Assembly: GCA_021773195.1 (NCBI GenBank)
Contig: JAJFKN010000035.1
Location: 1 to 64,000 of the forward strand
Source: Gammaproteobacteria bacterium
GTDB lineage: Bacteria; Pseudomonadota; Gammaproteobacteria; JAKBBU01
DNA: 64,000 nucleotides
Reading direction: 5' to 3'
Shown: piece after piece, positions 51,816 through 59,770 of the stretch
Numbering within the stretch: position 1 is the first letter of the stretch
How the letters are laid out: every line of letters begins with the position of its first letter
The notes under the pieces: model-generated
Database searches by the model: none
Seen by the model: only the letters and a program-made list of their open reading frames with translations
Told to the model about the DNA's origin: nothing
Program-made: the position numbers and the translations under genes

Positions 51816-53614
51816 AAACACTTTACATTTGCGAAAAACCCAGTCAAGCCCGTGACATTGCTCTTGTGCTTGGTGCAACAAAACGCGGCGATGGATACAT
51901 CAAAGGTGATGAGGTTGTATTGACGTGGTGCTTTGGCCATTTATTGGAATTGGCGCCACCAGACCATTATTGCAAAGACATCAAACCCTGGCGGCGTGAT
52001 ATTTTGCCTATTGTCCCTGAACAATGGGTGAAACTGCCTAAACAGAGCACGAAAAGACAACTGAATGTTATTAAAGGACTGCTAAAGAACACCGAATGCG
52101 TTGTCATTGCAACGGATGCCGACAGGGAAGGGGATGTCATTGGTCGTGAGGTGTTGGATTATTTTCACTACAAGGGGCCTATACAACGCCTCTGGTTATC
52201 AGCACTGGATCCTCAGTCTATTCAAAATGCATTGAATGATTTAAAACCCGACGCTTTTTCAAAGCGCCTTTACGCCGCCGGGGAGGTAAGACAACACGCG
52301 GATTGGTTGGTGGGGATGAATCTGACCATGGCAGCCACCATCAAACAACCTCAAGGCACGAAAGGGGTTTTGTCCGTAGGACGGGTACAGACACCCACAT
52401 TAAAACTTGTGGTGGATAGAGATAGGGACATCGAAAATTTTCAACCTAAGGATTATTTTACATTGCAAATGCAGTGGCATACGAACCAAGGAGAACAAAT
52501 TCCAACGCATTGGTTGGTGCCTGATGAGTGGATGGATGAGGCAGGACTTTGTTTGAATAAGCAGCAGGTAGAAAGCGTGTCGCGTGCTATGGAAGGTCAA
52601 ACCGGTGTGGTAGATATTTTTAAATCGGAAAATAAACGCACGGAAGCGCCCCTGTGTTTATCCTTATCGGCCCTGCAAAGTCTGGCTTCCAGTCAATTAA
52701 GCTTAGGCGCAAAAGAAACATTGGACATCGCTCAGACGTTGTATGAAAAATACAAAGCAACCACTTATCCGCGCAGTGACTGCCAGTACTTGCCAATGAG
52801 TCAGCACGGTGAAGCGGCTGAAATTTTACAAACGCTTCAAACCATTGATTCCGATTTAGAACCTTTGATTGCTCAATGCAATCCTTTAGCCATAAGTCGT
52901 GTTTGGAACGATAAAAAAATCACGGCTCACCACGCTATCATTCCAACGACAAATAACCATGTGAACCTGAGTCAGTTTTCCGATAAAGAGCGACAACTTT
53001 ACCGTCTCATCTGTGGCCATTACTTGGCTCAGTTTTTGGGTGATTACGAATACACCTCTAAACAGATCTTAATTCAGTTGGATGAACATCGCTTCAAAGG
53101 AAACTCACAGACGCCTAAACAAATGGGCTGGAAGCAAGCCATTAAAGACACAAAAGCGGATGAGGCAGAACCCACGGGATGTATTCCGGATTGCCAAATG
53201 GGCGATCCAGTGAGACACCATGACAATACTGTTGCTAGCAAGAAAACCAAACCAGTTGCCCGGTTTACAGAAGGCACCCTCATAAAGGCAATGGCAAGTA
53301 TTGGTAAATGGGTAGACGATCCGGCCATGAAACAAGTGTTAAAGGAAACAGCGGGCATTGGCACAGAGGCCACCCGGGCCAATATCATCGAAACGTTGCT
53401 AAAACGGGAATACCTGATGAAAAAAGGTAAGGTTCTTCAATCCTCCAAAAAAGGACGGCTGCTAGTAGAGCAATTACCGGACTTAGTTACCAGCCCTTAT
53501 ATGACGGCACTTTGGGAACAGCAATTGGGTCATATTGCAGAGGGGAGTATGGAGCCATGTGACTTTATGGAGGGTCAGCATGAGGCATTAAGATCTATTC
53601 TGGATTCATTATAG
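51812..53614 (+). CDS. topB: DNA topoisomerase III (TraE-type)
   Basis: A 600-residue type IA topoisomerase. The toprim domain has Glu8 in ICEKPSQA and the acidic motif TDADREGD (Asp102, Asp104, Glu106). The catalytic tyrosine is Tyr319 in ATTYPRSDCQYL. It cleaves single strands and can decatenate replicating or transferring plasmid DNA. It lacks the C-terminal zinc-binding extension of chromosomal TopB, as is usual for plasmid versions. A second domain region ends with VKGTEATRANIIETLLKREYL-like sequence (IGTEATRANI). It is the last gene of the long operon; its stop is followed by a 57-nt gap. Confidence 0.95.
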   Translation: MKTLYICEKPSQARDIALVLGATKRGDGYIKGDEVVLTWCFGHLLELAPPDHYCKDIKPWRRDILPIVPEQWVKLPKQSTKRQLNVIKGLLKNTECVVIATDADREGDVIGREVLDYFHYKGPIQRLWLSALDPQSIQNALNDLKPDAFSKRLYAAGEVRQHADWLVGMNLTMAATIKQPQGTKGVLSVGRVQTPTLKLVVDRDRDIENFQPKDYFTLQMQWHTNQGEQIPTHWLVPDEWMDEAGLCLNKQQVESVSRAMEGQTGVVDIFKSENKRTEAPLCLSLSALQSLASSQLSLGAKETLDIAQTLYEKYKATTYPRSDCQYLPMSQHGEAAEILQTLQTIDSDLEPLIAQCNPLAISRVWNDKKITAHHAIIPTTNNHVNLSQFSDKERQLYRLICGHYLAQFLGDYEYTSKQILIQLDEHRFKGNSQTPKQMGWKQAIKDTKADEAEPTGCIPDCQMGDPVRHHDNTVASKKTKPVARFTEGTLIKAMASIGKWVDDPAMKQVLKETAGIGTEATRANIIETLLKREYLMKKGKVLQSSKKGRLLVEQLPDLVTSPYMTALWEQQLGHIAEGSMEPCDFMEGQHEALRSILDSL

Positions 53615-53671
53615 CAATATGGATCCATATAACGCCGTAACAATATTATTTTGAACCAAGGAGATTTAATC

Positions 53672-54466
53672 ATGTTAAATATATATAAAGAAAAATTGGG
53701 TAGTGGCGATGCAATGGCTCACCAATCGATGTTACAGCCGAAAATACATCAATCCTTACAAGATCTCCAGACGACCATTGAGCAAATGGTTGATATGGAG
53801 CCGCCGCTCTGCCTGAGTAACCTTGCTTCGTATTTTTTACCGAATCAACACGTAGCAATGACTTTCATTAAACAAAATGGCGTATTAGAATCGGGCGGTA
53901 ACTTCTCAAGATCTGCCGATTTGTATGAACGTTTTGAGAAAGCTCAAAAGGACCCCGAAGAAATCCGCCGGTTCAGTTTGAATTTTTGGATGGATAGTCA
54001 GAACCATAGATTTATTATCCAGGCGGTTCTCAATAGGTTATCCATAGATAAGAATATGTTGAGTGATTATCTGTGTCAATCAACCCTATTTGAGCCCTAC
54101 AGCCCAGCGATTAACTATTGTTGTGAAAGGTATTTAGCCAAAGATGCCATTGGTTTTTTGTACGTTGCCATACCAACCATCGAATGTGCACTTAGGGATT
54201 TTCTCCTCGGGAAAGGGGAGGTGCCTAAATTTGTCGACGGTGTGGATAAAAAGTTGATGGACCTCAATGACACGCTTAACCACCCATTTTTGATTAAGCA
54301 CATGGACGGGGATTTCCTCTTTTATTTGCGCTATTTGTTTACCAATTCTCGGGATCTAAATTTGAAGAATTGTTTGGCAACCGGCATATTACCTTTATTT
54401 GAGCCCGTGGCCATGAGGCGTGCTGATTTGGTTCTGCATGCCTTATTGGTTCTTTCCCATCTATAG
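53672..54466 (+). CDS. DUF4209-like protein
   Basis: A 264-residue protein whose C-terminal 120 residues have the look of DUF4209: AIPTIECALRDFLLGKGEVP, then FYLRYLFTNSRDLNLKNCLA followed by TGILP, where the family usually has an RNxxAHG-like motif (here KNCLATG, so the His is lost). DUF4209 proteins are seen with abortive-infection or HEPN-like helical domains. The ATG at 53672 has AAGGAG nine bases upstream. It follows topB by 57 nt and may have its own promoter. The family call is tentative; the missing motif raises doubt about nuclease-like activity. Confidence 0.6.
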   Translation: MLNIYKEKLGSGDAMAHQSMLQPKIHQSLQDLQTTIEQMVDMEPPLCLSNLASYFLPNQHVAMTFIKQNGVLESGGNFSRSADLYERFEKAQKDPEEIRRFSLNFWMDSQNHRFIIQAVLNRLSIDKNMLSDYLCQSTLFEPYSPAINYCCERYLAKDAIGFLYVAIPTIECALRDFLLGKGEVPKFVDGVDKKLMDLNDTLNHPFLIKHMDGDFLFYLRYLFTNSRDLNLKNCLATGILPLFEPVAMRRADLVLHALLVLSHL

Positions 54467-54578
54467 CGAATTTTGAGACAGTCTGCCTGCCTAGGGTGAT
54501 AGCGGTAGTTTGGTCTAATAAGAGATTCGGGTGTTTTTGACTAGGATTCCGGCCTGACCTCTTAAAGGCTGATGGGGC

Positions 54579-54607
54579 TTGCATTAGTCCCGTAATGGGA
54601 CTATAAT
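54579..54607 (+). promoter_or_regulatory. HigBA promoter with operator in the spacer
   Basis: TTGCAT (54579-54584), a 17-bp spacer and TATAAT (54602-54607). The spacer holds the palindrome TAGTCCC (54585-54591) and GGGACTA (54597-54603), a natural antitoxin-binding operator. Transcription should start at about 54613, the A of the toxin's ATG, so the toxin mRNA is predicted to be leaderless. Confidence 0.75.
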
Positions 54608-54612
54608 AAGAC

Positions 54613-54915
54613 ATGAGGATCATAGCACGCTCCACATTGCTGACATTCTTGGAGAAGCACCCAGGCTATAATGATGCCCGAGAGCCGTTATTAGCCTGGT
54701 ATAGACATGTCGCAAAAGCTCATTGGGCATCGCCAACGGATGTTAAAAACGATTTTCGACATGCCAGCGTTTTGAAAGATGGTCGTGTGGTATTTAATAT
54801 TGCTGGTAATAAATATCGACTGGTTGTATGGGTAAACTACGCATTCCAGGTCGTGTATATCCGATTTATTGGTACCCATAAAGAGTATGACAAAATCGAT
54901 GCACAAACTGTTTAA
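54613..54915 (+). CDS. higB: HigB-family mRNA interferase toxin
   Basis: A 100-residue toxin of the HigB_toxin family (RelE superfamily fold). Family blocks are RIIARSTLLTFLEKHPGYND at the start, then WASPTDVKNDFRHASVLKDGRVVFNI and NKYRLVVWVNYAFQVVYIRFIGTHKEYDKID. It cleaves mRNA on the ribosome. The predicted promoter places the transcript start at the ATG itself, so translation of the toxin would be leaderless and probably weak. The antitoxin gene follows 18 nt later with a strong ribosome site. The toxin-first order is usual for HigBA. Confidence 0.95.
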   Translation: MRIIARSTLLTFLEKHPGYNDAREPLLAWYRHVAKAHWASPTDVKNDFRHASVLKDGRVVFNIAGNKYRLVVWVNYAFQVVYIRFIGTHKEYDKIDAQTV

Positions 54916-54933
54916 TAATGGAGGTAACGCATT

Positions 54934-55317
54934 ATGAATATTAAACCCATCAAAACTGATGCTGATTACAGAGAATCGCTGAAGGACATTGAGAAACTTA
55001 TGATGGCCAAACCCGGTACCCCAAAAGGTGAAAAACTGGATGTATTGGTGACGTTAGTTGAAGCTTATGAAGAAAAACACTTTCCTTTAGATCTTCCTGA
55101 TCCTATTGACGCATTGAATTTTGAAATGGAACGGAAAGGCCTAACGCCCAAAGATTTAACACCTATGATTGGCAGACTAAATCGTGTATACGAAATCTTA
55201 TGTCGTAAACGTGCTTTAACTTTACCTATGATAAGAAGACTTAACCGTGACCTAGGGATCCCTGCCGAATCTCTGATCAAGCCAACGATAAAATCAGAGA
55301 ATAATCTCCACAGTTGA
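54934..55317 (+). CDS. higA: HigA-family antitoxin
   Basis: A 127-residue HTH antitoxin for the preceding HigB. The opening KTDADYRESLKDIEKLM and the acidic segment LDVLVTLVEAYEEKHFPLD are typical of the HigA type partnered with HigB_toxin. The XRE-like HTH lies at about residues 60-110 (NFEMERKGLTPKDLTPMIGR, then LTLPMIRRLNRDLGIP). GGAGG precedes the ATG by about ten bases. It should bind the palindrome at 54585-54603. The pair stabilises the plasmid by post-segregational killing. Confidence 0.93.
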   Translation: MNIKPIKTDADYRESLKDIEKLMMAKPGTPKGEKLDVLVTLVEAYEEKHFPLDLPDPIDALNFEMERKGLTPKDLTPMIGRLNRVYEILCRKRALTLPMIRRLNRDLGIPAESLIKPTIKSENNLHS

Positions 55318-55380
55318 TAGAGCAATATGAAGTCATGCTTTATTTAACTGCAATCAAGCGACTCAACGATAGCTATCCTT

Positions 55381-56222
55381 GCTGGCCAGCCAACGGGTTA
55401 AGGGAGCATTTCAATGATGTACCTAACCCACTAATCTTCTTTATTTTATGCACAAGTCCATAGGCGACAGAGTCACGTAACTTACATTACGGCGACACCT
55501 TGTGGGCCCTGTGTGTAAAATCCCGTGTATTTTCTTCTCTGAAAATACACGGATGGCTTAGGGGAGCAAAGCCACTGAGTCATCGTTTTTGTTAGGCAAA
55601 AAGGAGGGCTATATCAACCAAAATCATAGGGATTGGTTGATATACGCGCAGCGTCACTCTTGGTTTACTTAGAGTGACGCTGCGCAAAGCGCAATAATCA
55701 CTCAGGATTATTATTTTATGTGACAAGCGGTTACATGAAATAAAATGGCAAATTACCGTAGTCAAAAACGACTACGGTAATTTCTCTCTGTCTATTTTGT
55801 CAATCATTCAGTCTATTGAATGATTGACAAAATTGCGTTATATTATGACCTAATAAACCGCTGCCCTTCACCCTTAACTGTGCAGCAAGTCGTCTAGATT
55901 GGGTCCCAACGAAGCATCTTGAACATTAACCTTTGGTAATCTCATCCTTGCATTAGCAAGTTCAATGTCACGTTAATATTAAGATTAGGATGTTGGTTTT
56001 ATTTTATGAAACCAACCCCGCATTTCACTGCCCATGGCAGTCCATCAAACTACTCTGAAAAGCATACTGCTTTTCATCCATCGTGTTCTTTTGTTGGCAA
56101 CCAACAAAACCCTGGTCGTTTATCATCGATAAACGAAATCGTTTCATTCATTATCAAAAGGAGGAAGAAGCACCCCAGTCCTAAATGAGCCCTAGTTGCT
56201 TAGGCAAGTACCTCAAGAGGTA
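55381..56222. repeat. Array of about twelve stem-loops in non-coding DNA
   Basis: Consecutive hairpins fill the 972-nt gap between higA and the recombinase pair. Perfect stems, as start-end (arm length): 55523-55552 (12), 55610-55644 (12), 55646-55685 (15), 55693-55712 (7), 55751-55782 (13), 55794-55833 (17), 55992-56016 (8), 56027-56041 (6), 56056-56076 (9), 56089-56109 (9), 56116-56136 (9), 56209-56222 (6). An imperfect one lies at 55713-55746 and a 10-bp palindrome at 55381-55390. The stems differ in sequence. The last block has 3-nt loops (CAT, TAC, CAA, ATC). Dense ssDNA-foldable sequence before ssb and ardA suggests oriT or single-strand promoters. Confidence 0.8.
55856..55903 (+). repeat. 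Direct repeat A flanking the recombinase pair
   Basis: This 48-bp segment matches 58034-58080 at 38 of 48 positions with one gap. Shared blocks are AACCGCTG, CCCTTA, CAGCAAGTC and TAGA-TGGG. The two copies bracket the two recombinase-family genes in direct orientation, as attachment sites or recombinase binding sites would. Confidence 0.75.
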
Positions 56223-56289
56223 GTGACCCTTGAGATCGCTCGACCAACACTAAACCAACGTCACCGGGTGTTGAACTTCTTTTAAAATT

Positions 56290-57087
56290 ATGAGTAGATT
56301 CCAGCAATTTGTAAATGATATTGAACAAGCTTTATCAGCATCTAGGAAAGGGACAAAAGGTTCCCAAGTACGCAAACGATACATATTGATGAGTATGGCG
56401 AAAGATTTACGTGCGATGCATAGTTTGCCGCCTAATCTAAAAAAACTTAAATCTGACAATGTCCATAAATTAGTAGCTCTATGGCGAAGCAAGGGTAACC
56501 AAGATATAACCTTGCTCAGAAAAATAGGGGCTATCCGACAAGTCCTAACAAGCTATGGACTGGAGGGAATTTGCCCGTCCAATCAATCGCTAGGGATTGA
56601 ATATAAAAATCCTAAGCCCCGCACAGTAATAGGCGCTATTCAAAGTCCCAAGATGGATGATTTTGAAGGAAACAGCACGCTTCTACTTCAATACTATTTT
56701 GGATTAACAGCAAATGAGGCCATAAAATATGAGTACTTTCTCATCCAAAGTGATCACTTAATCGTACCAAGAGCAGTGGCTTATAATCATAAAGAGAGAC
56801 GTATCCCTATAGCGCGACAAGAACAAGCAGTCATTGCCCAGCACGAAAAACAGAGTGGCAATATCAAAACAAGAAAGTGCAGACATAACATAGCGTTTGA
56901 TGCACAGGGAGGGCTAATAAAAGAAATTTTTAGGTACGGGTATGCTCAGTGGCGATGGCCAAAGATTCAAACTCAATACGCCCACAGCACCAATAATATG
57001 CGACTTAGGACCCTTAGAGAAGAATTAGGTTACCAAAGAAACCCACCATTGATTGAGATTCTGACATGGCTAGAAAACAGTTACTAA
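56290..57087 (+). CDS. Tyrosine-recombinase-like protein lacking catalytic residues
   Basis: A 265-residue homologue of the recombinase encoded just downstream. The N-terminal SAM-like part (RKRYILMSMAKDLRAMHSLP, then LRKIGAIRQVLTSYGLEG) aligns with LHNRLSALRYTTNLIKKG of the neighbour. Where the active enzyme has GLRREESIKI, this one has GLTANEAIKY, so the first catalytic Arg is gone. The HxxR box (HGLRHAY) appears as NNMRLRTLREEL and the terminal Tyr is missing. It overlaps the next gene by 22 nt. It is probably a non-catalytic partner, for instance a DNA-binding or regulatory subunit. Confidence 0.78.
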   Translation: MSRFQQFVNDIEQALSASRKGTKGSQVRKRYILMSMAKDLRAMHSLPPNLKKLKSDNVHKLVALWRSKGNQDITLLRKIGAIRQVLTSYGLEGICPSNQSLGIEYKNPKPRTVIGAIQSPKMDDFEGNSTLLLQYYFGLTANEAIKYEYFLIQSDHLIVPRAVAYNHKERRIPIARQEQAVIAQHEKQSGNIKTRKCRHNIAFDAQGGLIKEIFRYGYAQWRWPKIQTQYAHSTNNMRLRTLREELGYQRNPPLIEILTWLENSY

Positions 57088-57965
57088 AGAGAGCTATTTT
57101 CAGTATCAATGAGTTAGCCAAACATCCGACGGCTCTCTCATTTAAAACCAAAGCCGATTACCAGAAAATAGTAAAAATGGCGGTTCATGATCTGCATCAG
57201 CTCAATGTCCCTCTATCCAATATTCATGATCTAAAGAAAAAACACGTTGAGCGTTTGGTTGAACACTGGCAAAAGAGTGATATTAACTTAAGAACATTGC
57301 ATAACCGACTGTCCGCACTACGTTATACCACCAACCTTATAAAAAAAGGCAACATTGTGTCTTCGGACAATAGCGCCTATGGGCTTGGTCGAGCTCAGCG
57401 TCGAACAACCCATAATAAAGCCATCGATACCCTGGTTTTGGATGAAACGGTCAATCCATACATTGCTTACTCATTAAAATTGCAGCAAGCCTTTGGGCTA
57501 AGGCGTGAAGAAAGCATTAAAATTATCCCAGAACAAGCCGATAAGAAAGACTACTTATTACTAAAAAGTAGCTGGACCAAAGGCGGTATTGAGCGCCGGA
57601 TCCCTATCTTAACCGAACAACAAAAACAGCTCATTAAACATCTTAAGCAATATGTCCCTAAAGGGGGGGCCTTAATCCCTCCCCATAAATCCTATATCCA
57701 ACAAGAAAATACCTATGTGTCTGAGACACGCCGATTAGGGATCCGCAATCCGCATGGATTACGCCACGCCTACGCCCAAAGAAGATACCAAATACTCACG
57801 CGATGTCGCTCCCACCCAGAAGGCATGAAATGCCCTCTGCAAGGTGGTAAACTTTTTTACCAAATGAGTGAAGAAGAACAACAAGCTGATCAAAAAGCTC
57901 GGCTTTTACTTTCCAATGAGCTTGGGCATTCCAGAGTTGGTATTACTAGAATTTATTGTGGGTAG
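57066..57965 (+). CDS. Tyrosine recombinase, Integrase_1-like
   Basis: A 299-residue site-specific recombinase of the PF12834/PF12835 type. Catalytic features are present: Arg in FGLRREESIKI, Lys in SSWTKGGIERRIPI, HGLRHAYAQRRY (HxxR) and a Tyr in RIYCG at the very C-terminus, with LGHSRVGIT before it. The N-terminal SAM-like domain covers about residues 10-105. It is unlike the two XerC/D-like recombinases on the left arm. The pair with the non-catalytic homologue lies inside a 48-bp direct repeat, and beside the hairpin array. It may resolve multimers, or act on folded single strands during transfer. Confidence 0.9.
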   Translation: MARKQLLKRAIFSINELAKHPTALSFKTKADYQKIVKMAVHDLHQLNVPLSNIHDLKKKHVERLVEHWQKSDINLRTLHNRLSALRYTTNLIKKGNIVSSDNSAYGLGRAQRRTTHNKAIDTLVLDETVNPYIAYSLKLQQAFGLRREESIKIIPEQADKKDYLLLKSSWTKGGIERRIPILTEQQKQLIKHLKQYVPKGGALIPPHKSYIQQENTYVSETRRLGIRNPHGLRHAYAQRRYQILTRCRSHPEGMKCPLQGGKLFYQMSEEEQQADQKARLLLSNELGHSRVGITRIYCG

Positions 57966-57988
57966 TAGAATATTATATCAGTTAGCAA

Positions 57989-58080
57989 AATGACTTGCAG
58001 TACTTTATCCAATATTATAAAATATGCCTATTAACCGCTGTCTTTCTCCCTTAGCTTACAGCAAGTCATTTAGACTGGGA
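57989..58080 (+). repeat. Direct repeat B with internal inverted repeat
   Basis: Positions 58034-58080 are the second copy of the 48-bp direct repeat. In addition AATGACTTGC (57989-57998) and GCAAGTCATT (58062-58071) form a 10-bp inverted repeat enclosing 63 nt; repeat A lacks the left arm. The region could fold as a long hairpin or offer two recombinase binding sites. Confidence 0.65.
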
Positions 58081-58217
58081 CTCTTAATTAATATGACTGA
58101 ATATCTAAAAGATTTTAGCCATTATTAAAAACCTTTTCACTACATAGTAGTTCTTTCGGAAAACTCTTGTTGATTTTCCTATATTTCAAAGCCACTGGCT
58201 TCCCCTTTTGCTCTATC

Positions 58218-58452
58218 GGTTATTGCAACTAAAAATAGCTTGGTAGCGCTAAGGCGATGCTCTTTAACAATAAGTAGTGAACAAGCTTATCTGCTACACC
58301 CGTACAGAGGAATTTTACCTATGCGGGCAAAAGCACCGTTTTATATGTTTCATCATCCACTGACGGGTAGTATTATGTTAGATAAATCATTATCTAATCA
58401 TATTTTTACCATGCGTGGGTTTTCCCTTGGGGGTTATTGTTGCCCCCAAGGG
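58218..58452 (+). promoter_or_regulatory. Leader of ssb with two hairpins and a repeated motif
   Basis: GGTTATTGCAACTAAAAATA at 58218 resembles GGTTTATTGTAACTAATATT at 59630, ahead of the third leading gene. Closer to ssb there are an 8-bp stem (58378-58397) and a 10-bp GC-rich stem (arms CCCTTGGGGG and CCCCCAAGGG, 58424-58452) ending 41 nt before the ATG. These are candidate single-strand promoters. The rest of 57966-58493 shows no gene. Confidence 0.55.
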
Positions 58453-58493
58453 ATAGCAATGTCCTCCGTTTTTTAAAATGTAAGGAGATAGTC

Positions 58494-58847
58494 ATGTCAT
58501 ATGATATAAACAGTATTTCATTAACTGGATATGTTGGCTCTGAGCCAAAAGGTAATAGTGATGATACTAAAAAGCCTTATGCAAATGTGCGTCTTGCCAC
58601 AAACAAGTCATACATGAATGCTGAAGGTGAGCAAGTGTCTTCAACCAGCTGGCACAACTTGGTGTTTTTTGGAAAACAAGCGCTATACGTTTTAGATAAC
58701 GTCAAAAAAGGTCATCGGCTTTTAGCACTTGGTGAACTTAAATGCCAGAAATGGCAAGATAAAGAAGGTAATGATCGCTTTTCTACAGATATAATCGTCG
58801 ATAAATTTGAAGTCTATCAACTTATATTTAAAGATAGCGATAAATAA
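58494..58847 (+). CDS. ssb: Single-stranded DNA-binding protein
   Basis: A 117-residue OB-fold protein of the SSB family. The opening INSISLTGYVGSEPKGNSDD followed by PYANVRLATNKSYMNAEGEQ and STSWHNLVFFGKQA is the usual SSB N-terminal domain, including the conserved Trp in SWHN. It lacks the acidic C-terminal tail (DDIPF), ending in IFKDSDK, so it may not recruit host repair partners as chromosomal SSB does. It coats the incoming strand and protects it. The ATG at 58494 has AAGGAGA upstream; an in-frame codon at 58437 is unlikely. It is the first clear leading-region gene. Confidence 0.95.
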   Translation: MSYDINSISLTGYVGSEPKGNSDDTKKPYANVRLATNKSYMNAEGEQVSSTSWHNLVFFGKQALYVLDNVKKGHRLLALGELKCQKWQDKEGNDRFSTDIIVDKFEVYQLIFKDSDK

Positions 58848-58869
58848 CTCATTCTAATCTTGTTACCAC

Positions 58870-58924
58870 AACTGGCTTATGCCAGTTAGCACATCCTACC
58901 CCTGATGGGAAATTCCCATCAGGG
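58870..58924 (+). promoter_or_regulatory. Two hairpins ahead of ardA
   Basis: A small stem with arms ACTGGC and GCCAGT (58870-58885) is followed by a 12-bp stem (arms CCCTGATGGGAA and TTCCCATCAGGG, 58900-58924 with a 1-nt loop). The pair may end ssb transcription, since an AT-rich tract follows at 58940, or act as a single-strand promoter for ardA. Confidence 0.6.
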
Positions 58925-58971
58925 AATTCCCTATCAGATATTTTTTAAATTTCAATAGAGGAATTACAGTA

Positions 58972-59472
58972 ATGAAAATCTATATCGTTTGTCTTGCCGC
59001 ATACAACATCGGTTATCTACACGGTTGTTGGGTTGATGCAACACAAGATGAAGATGCACTATGGGGAAACATCCGAAAAATTTTGGATGAAAGCCCTATA
59101 CCTAATGCGGAAGAATGGGCAATACATGATTACGAAGGTTTTTCCTCTCTGGATATTCATGAATATTCAGATGTTAGATCCATTTGTGAAAAGGTAAGAT
59201 TCATTCAGGCATATGGAAAGCTTGGTGCTGTCGCCGTTAATTATTACGGAGATTTAGAAAGCGCTGAAGCAGCTTTAAGGTATCATTATCACGGTGAATG
59301 GCAGAGCGAGCTTGAGTTTGCTACTGAATTATTTGATGAGCTATATGAGCCTGATATCCCAGAAAACATCCGTTGTTACATTGATTGCGGACGATTTAGT
59401 CATGACTTATTTATTAATGACTATCTTTCACTTGGGGTTGATGGGACGGTGCATGTGTTATCATGTCACTAG
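58972..59472 (+). CDS. ardA: Antirestriction protein ArdA
   Basis: A 166-residue acidic DNA-mimic protein of the ArdA family. The family's signature is clear: MKIYIVCLAAYNIGYLHGCW followed by AEEWAIHDYEGF, then AALRYHYHGEWQSELEFATE and DCGRFSHDLFINDYLSL, ending DGTVHVL. It blocks type I restriction-modification complexes, protecting the incoming plasmid. It has GAGGAA before the ATG at 58972 and a terminator just after its stop. Its place after ssb is typical of a conjugative leading region, where genes must be expressed at once on entry. Confidence 0.96.
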   Translation: MKIYIVCLAAYNIGYLHGCWVDATQDEDALWGNIRKILDESPIPNAEEWAIHDYEGFSSLDIHEYSDVRSICEKVRFIQAYGKLGAVAVNYYGDLESAEAALRYHYHGEWQSELEFATELFDELYEPDIPENIRCYIDCGRFSHDLFINDYLSLGVDGTVHVLSCH

Positions 59473-59477
59473 TTTTT

Positions 59478-59509
59478 AAATAGGCGGGAGGATATCCCGC
59501 CTATTTTTT
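59478..59509 (+). terminator. Intrinsic terminator of ardA
   Basis: Stem with arms AAATAGGCGGG and CCCGCCTATTT (loop of 7 nt), followed by TTT within TATTTTTTC. It begins 6 nt after the ardA stop codon. Confidence 0.88.
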
Positions 59510-59629
59510 CTTTAAACGGCTCTTTTCCATAATGACTCTTCTTTGTGAGGGGCATTATCTCTAAAGTACTTCTGGACGATAAGTCAGGGACGGGTCACCG
59601 TGTTCTTTCTGTTGTTTTCAGTTCCACCT

Positions 59630-59732
59630 GGTTTATTGTAACTAATATTTTTTAGTTGTAGTAAATCTACATTTCGTATCCTGTATGGATGCACAATCAC
59701 CTTAGCCCTAGAGGAATACCGTTTTCCTCTAG
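59630..59732 (+). promoter_or_regulatory. Leader of the third leading-region gene
   Basis: GGTTTATTGTAACTAATATT (59630) resembles the motif before ssb at 58218. Two weak stems (AACTAA/TTAGTT near 59640-59656, TGTAG/CTACA) and a 9-bp stem with arms CTAGAGGAA and TTCCTCTAG (59708-59732) follow. The parallels with the ssb leader suggest a shared control mode. The rest of 59510-59629 shows nothing I can name. Confidence 0.5.
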
Positions 59733-59770
59733 AAAACTGTTTTCTTAAGGACTTTTTGGAGGAAATAGCT

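Noticed and set aside
56006-56188. 60-codon open frame on plus within the hairpin array
   Set aside because: It runs through four consecutive stem-loops, has no ribosome site and its composition follows the hairpin arms.
55381-56222. CRISPR array
   Set aside because: The hairpins do not share a repeat sequence and the intervals are irregular; no cas genes are present.
55856-58080. Integron attI/attC-like sites
   Set aside because: The repeats lack the RYYYAAC/GTTRRRY box pattern, and the recombinase is not of the IntI type.
58240-58476. 78-codon plus frame ahead of ssb
   Set aside because: It reads through both ssb leader hairpins and lacks a ribosome site; ssb has its own good start at 58494.
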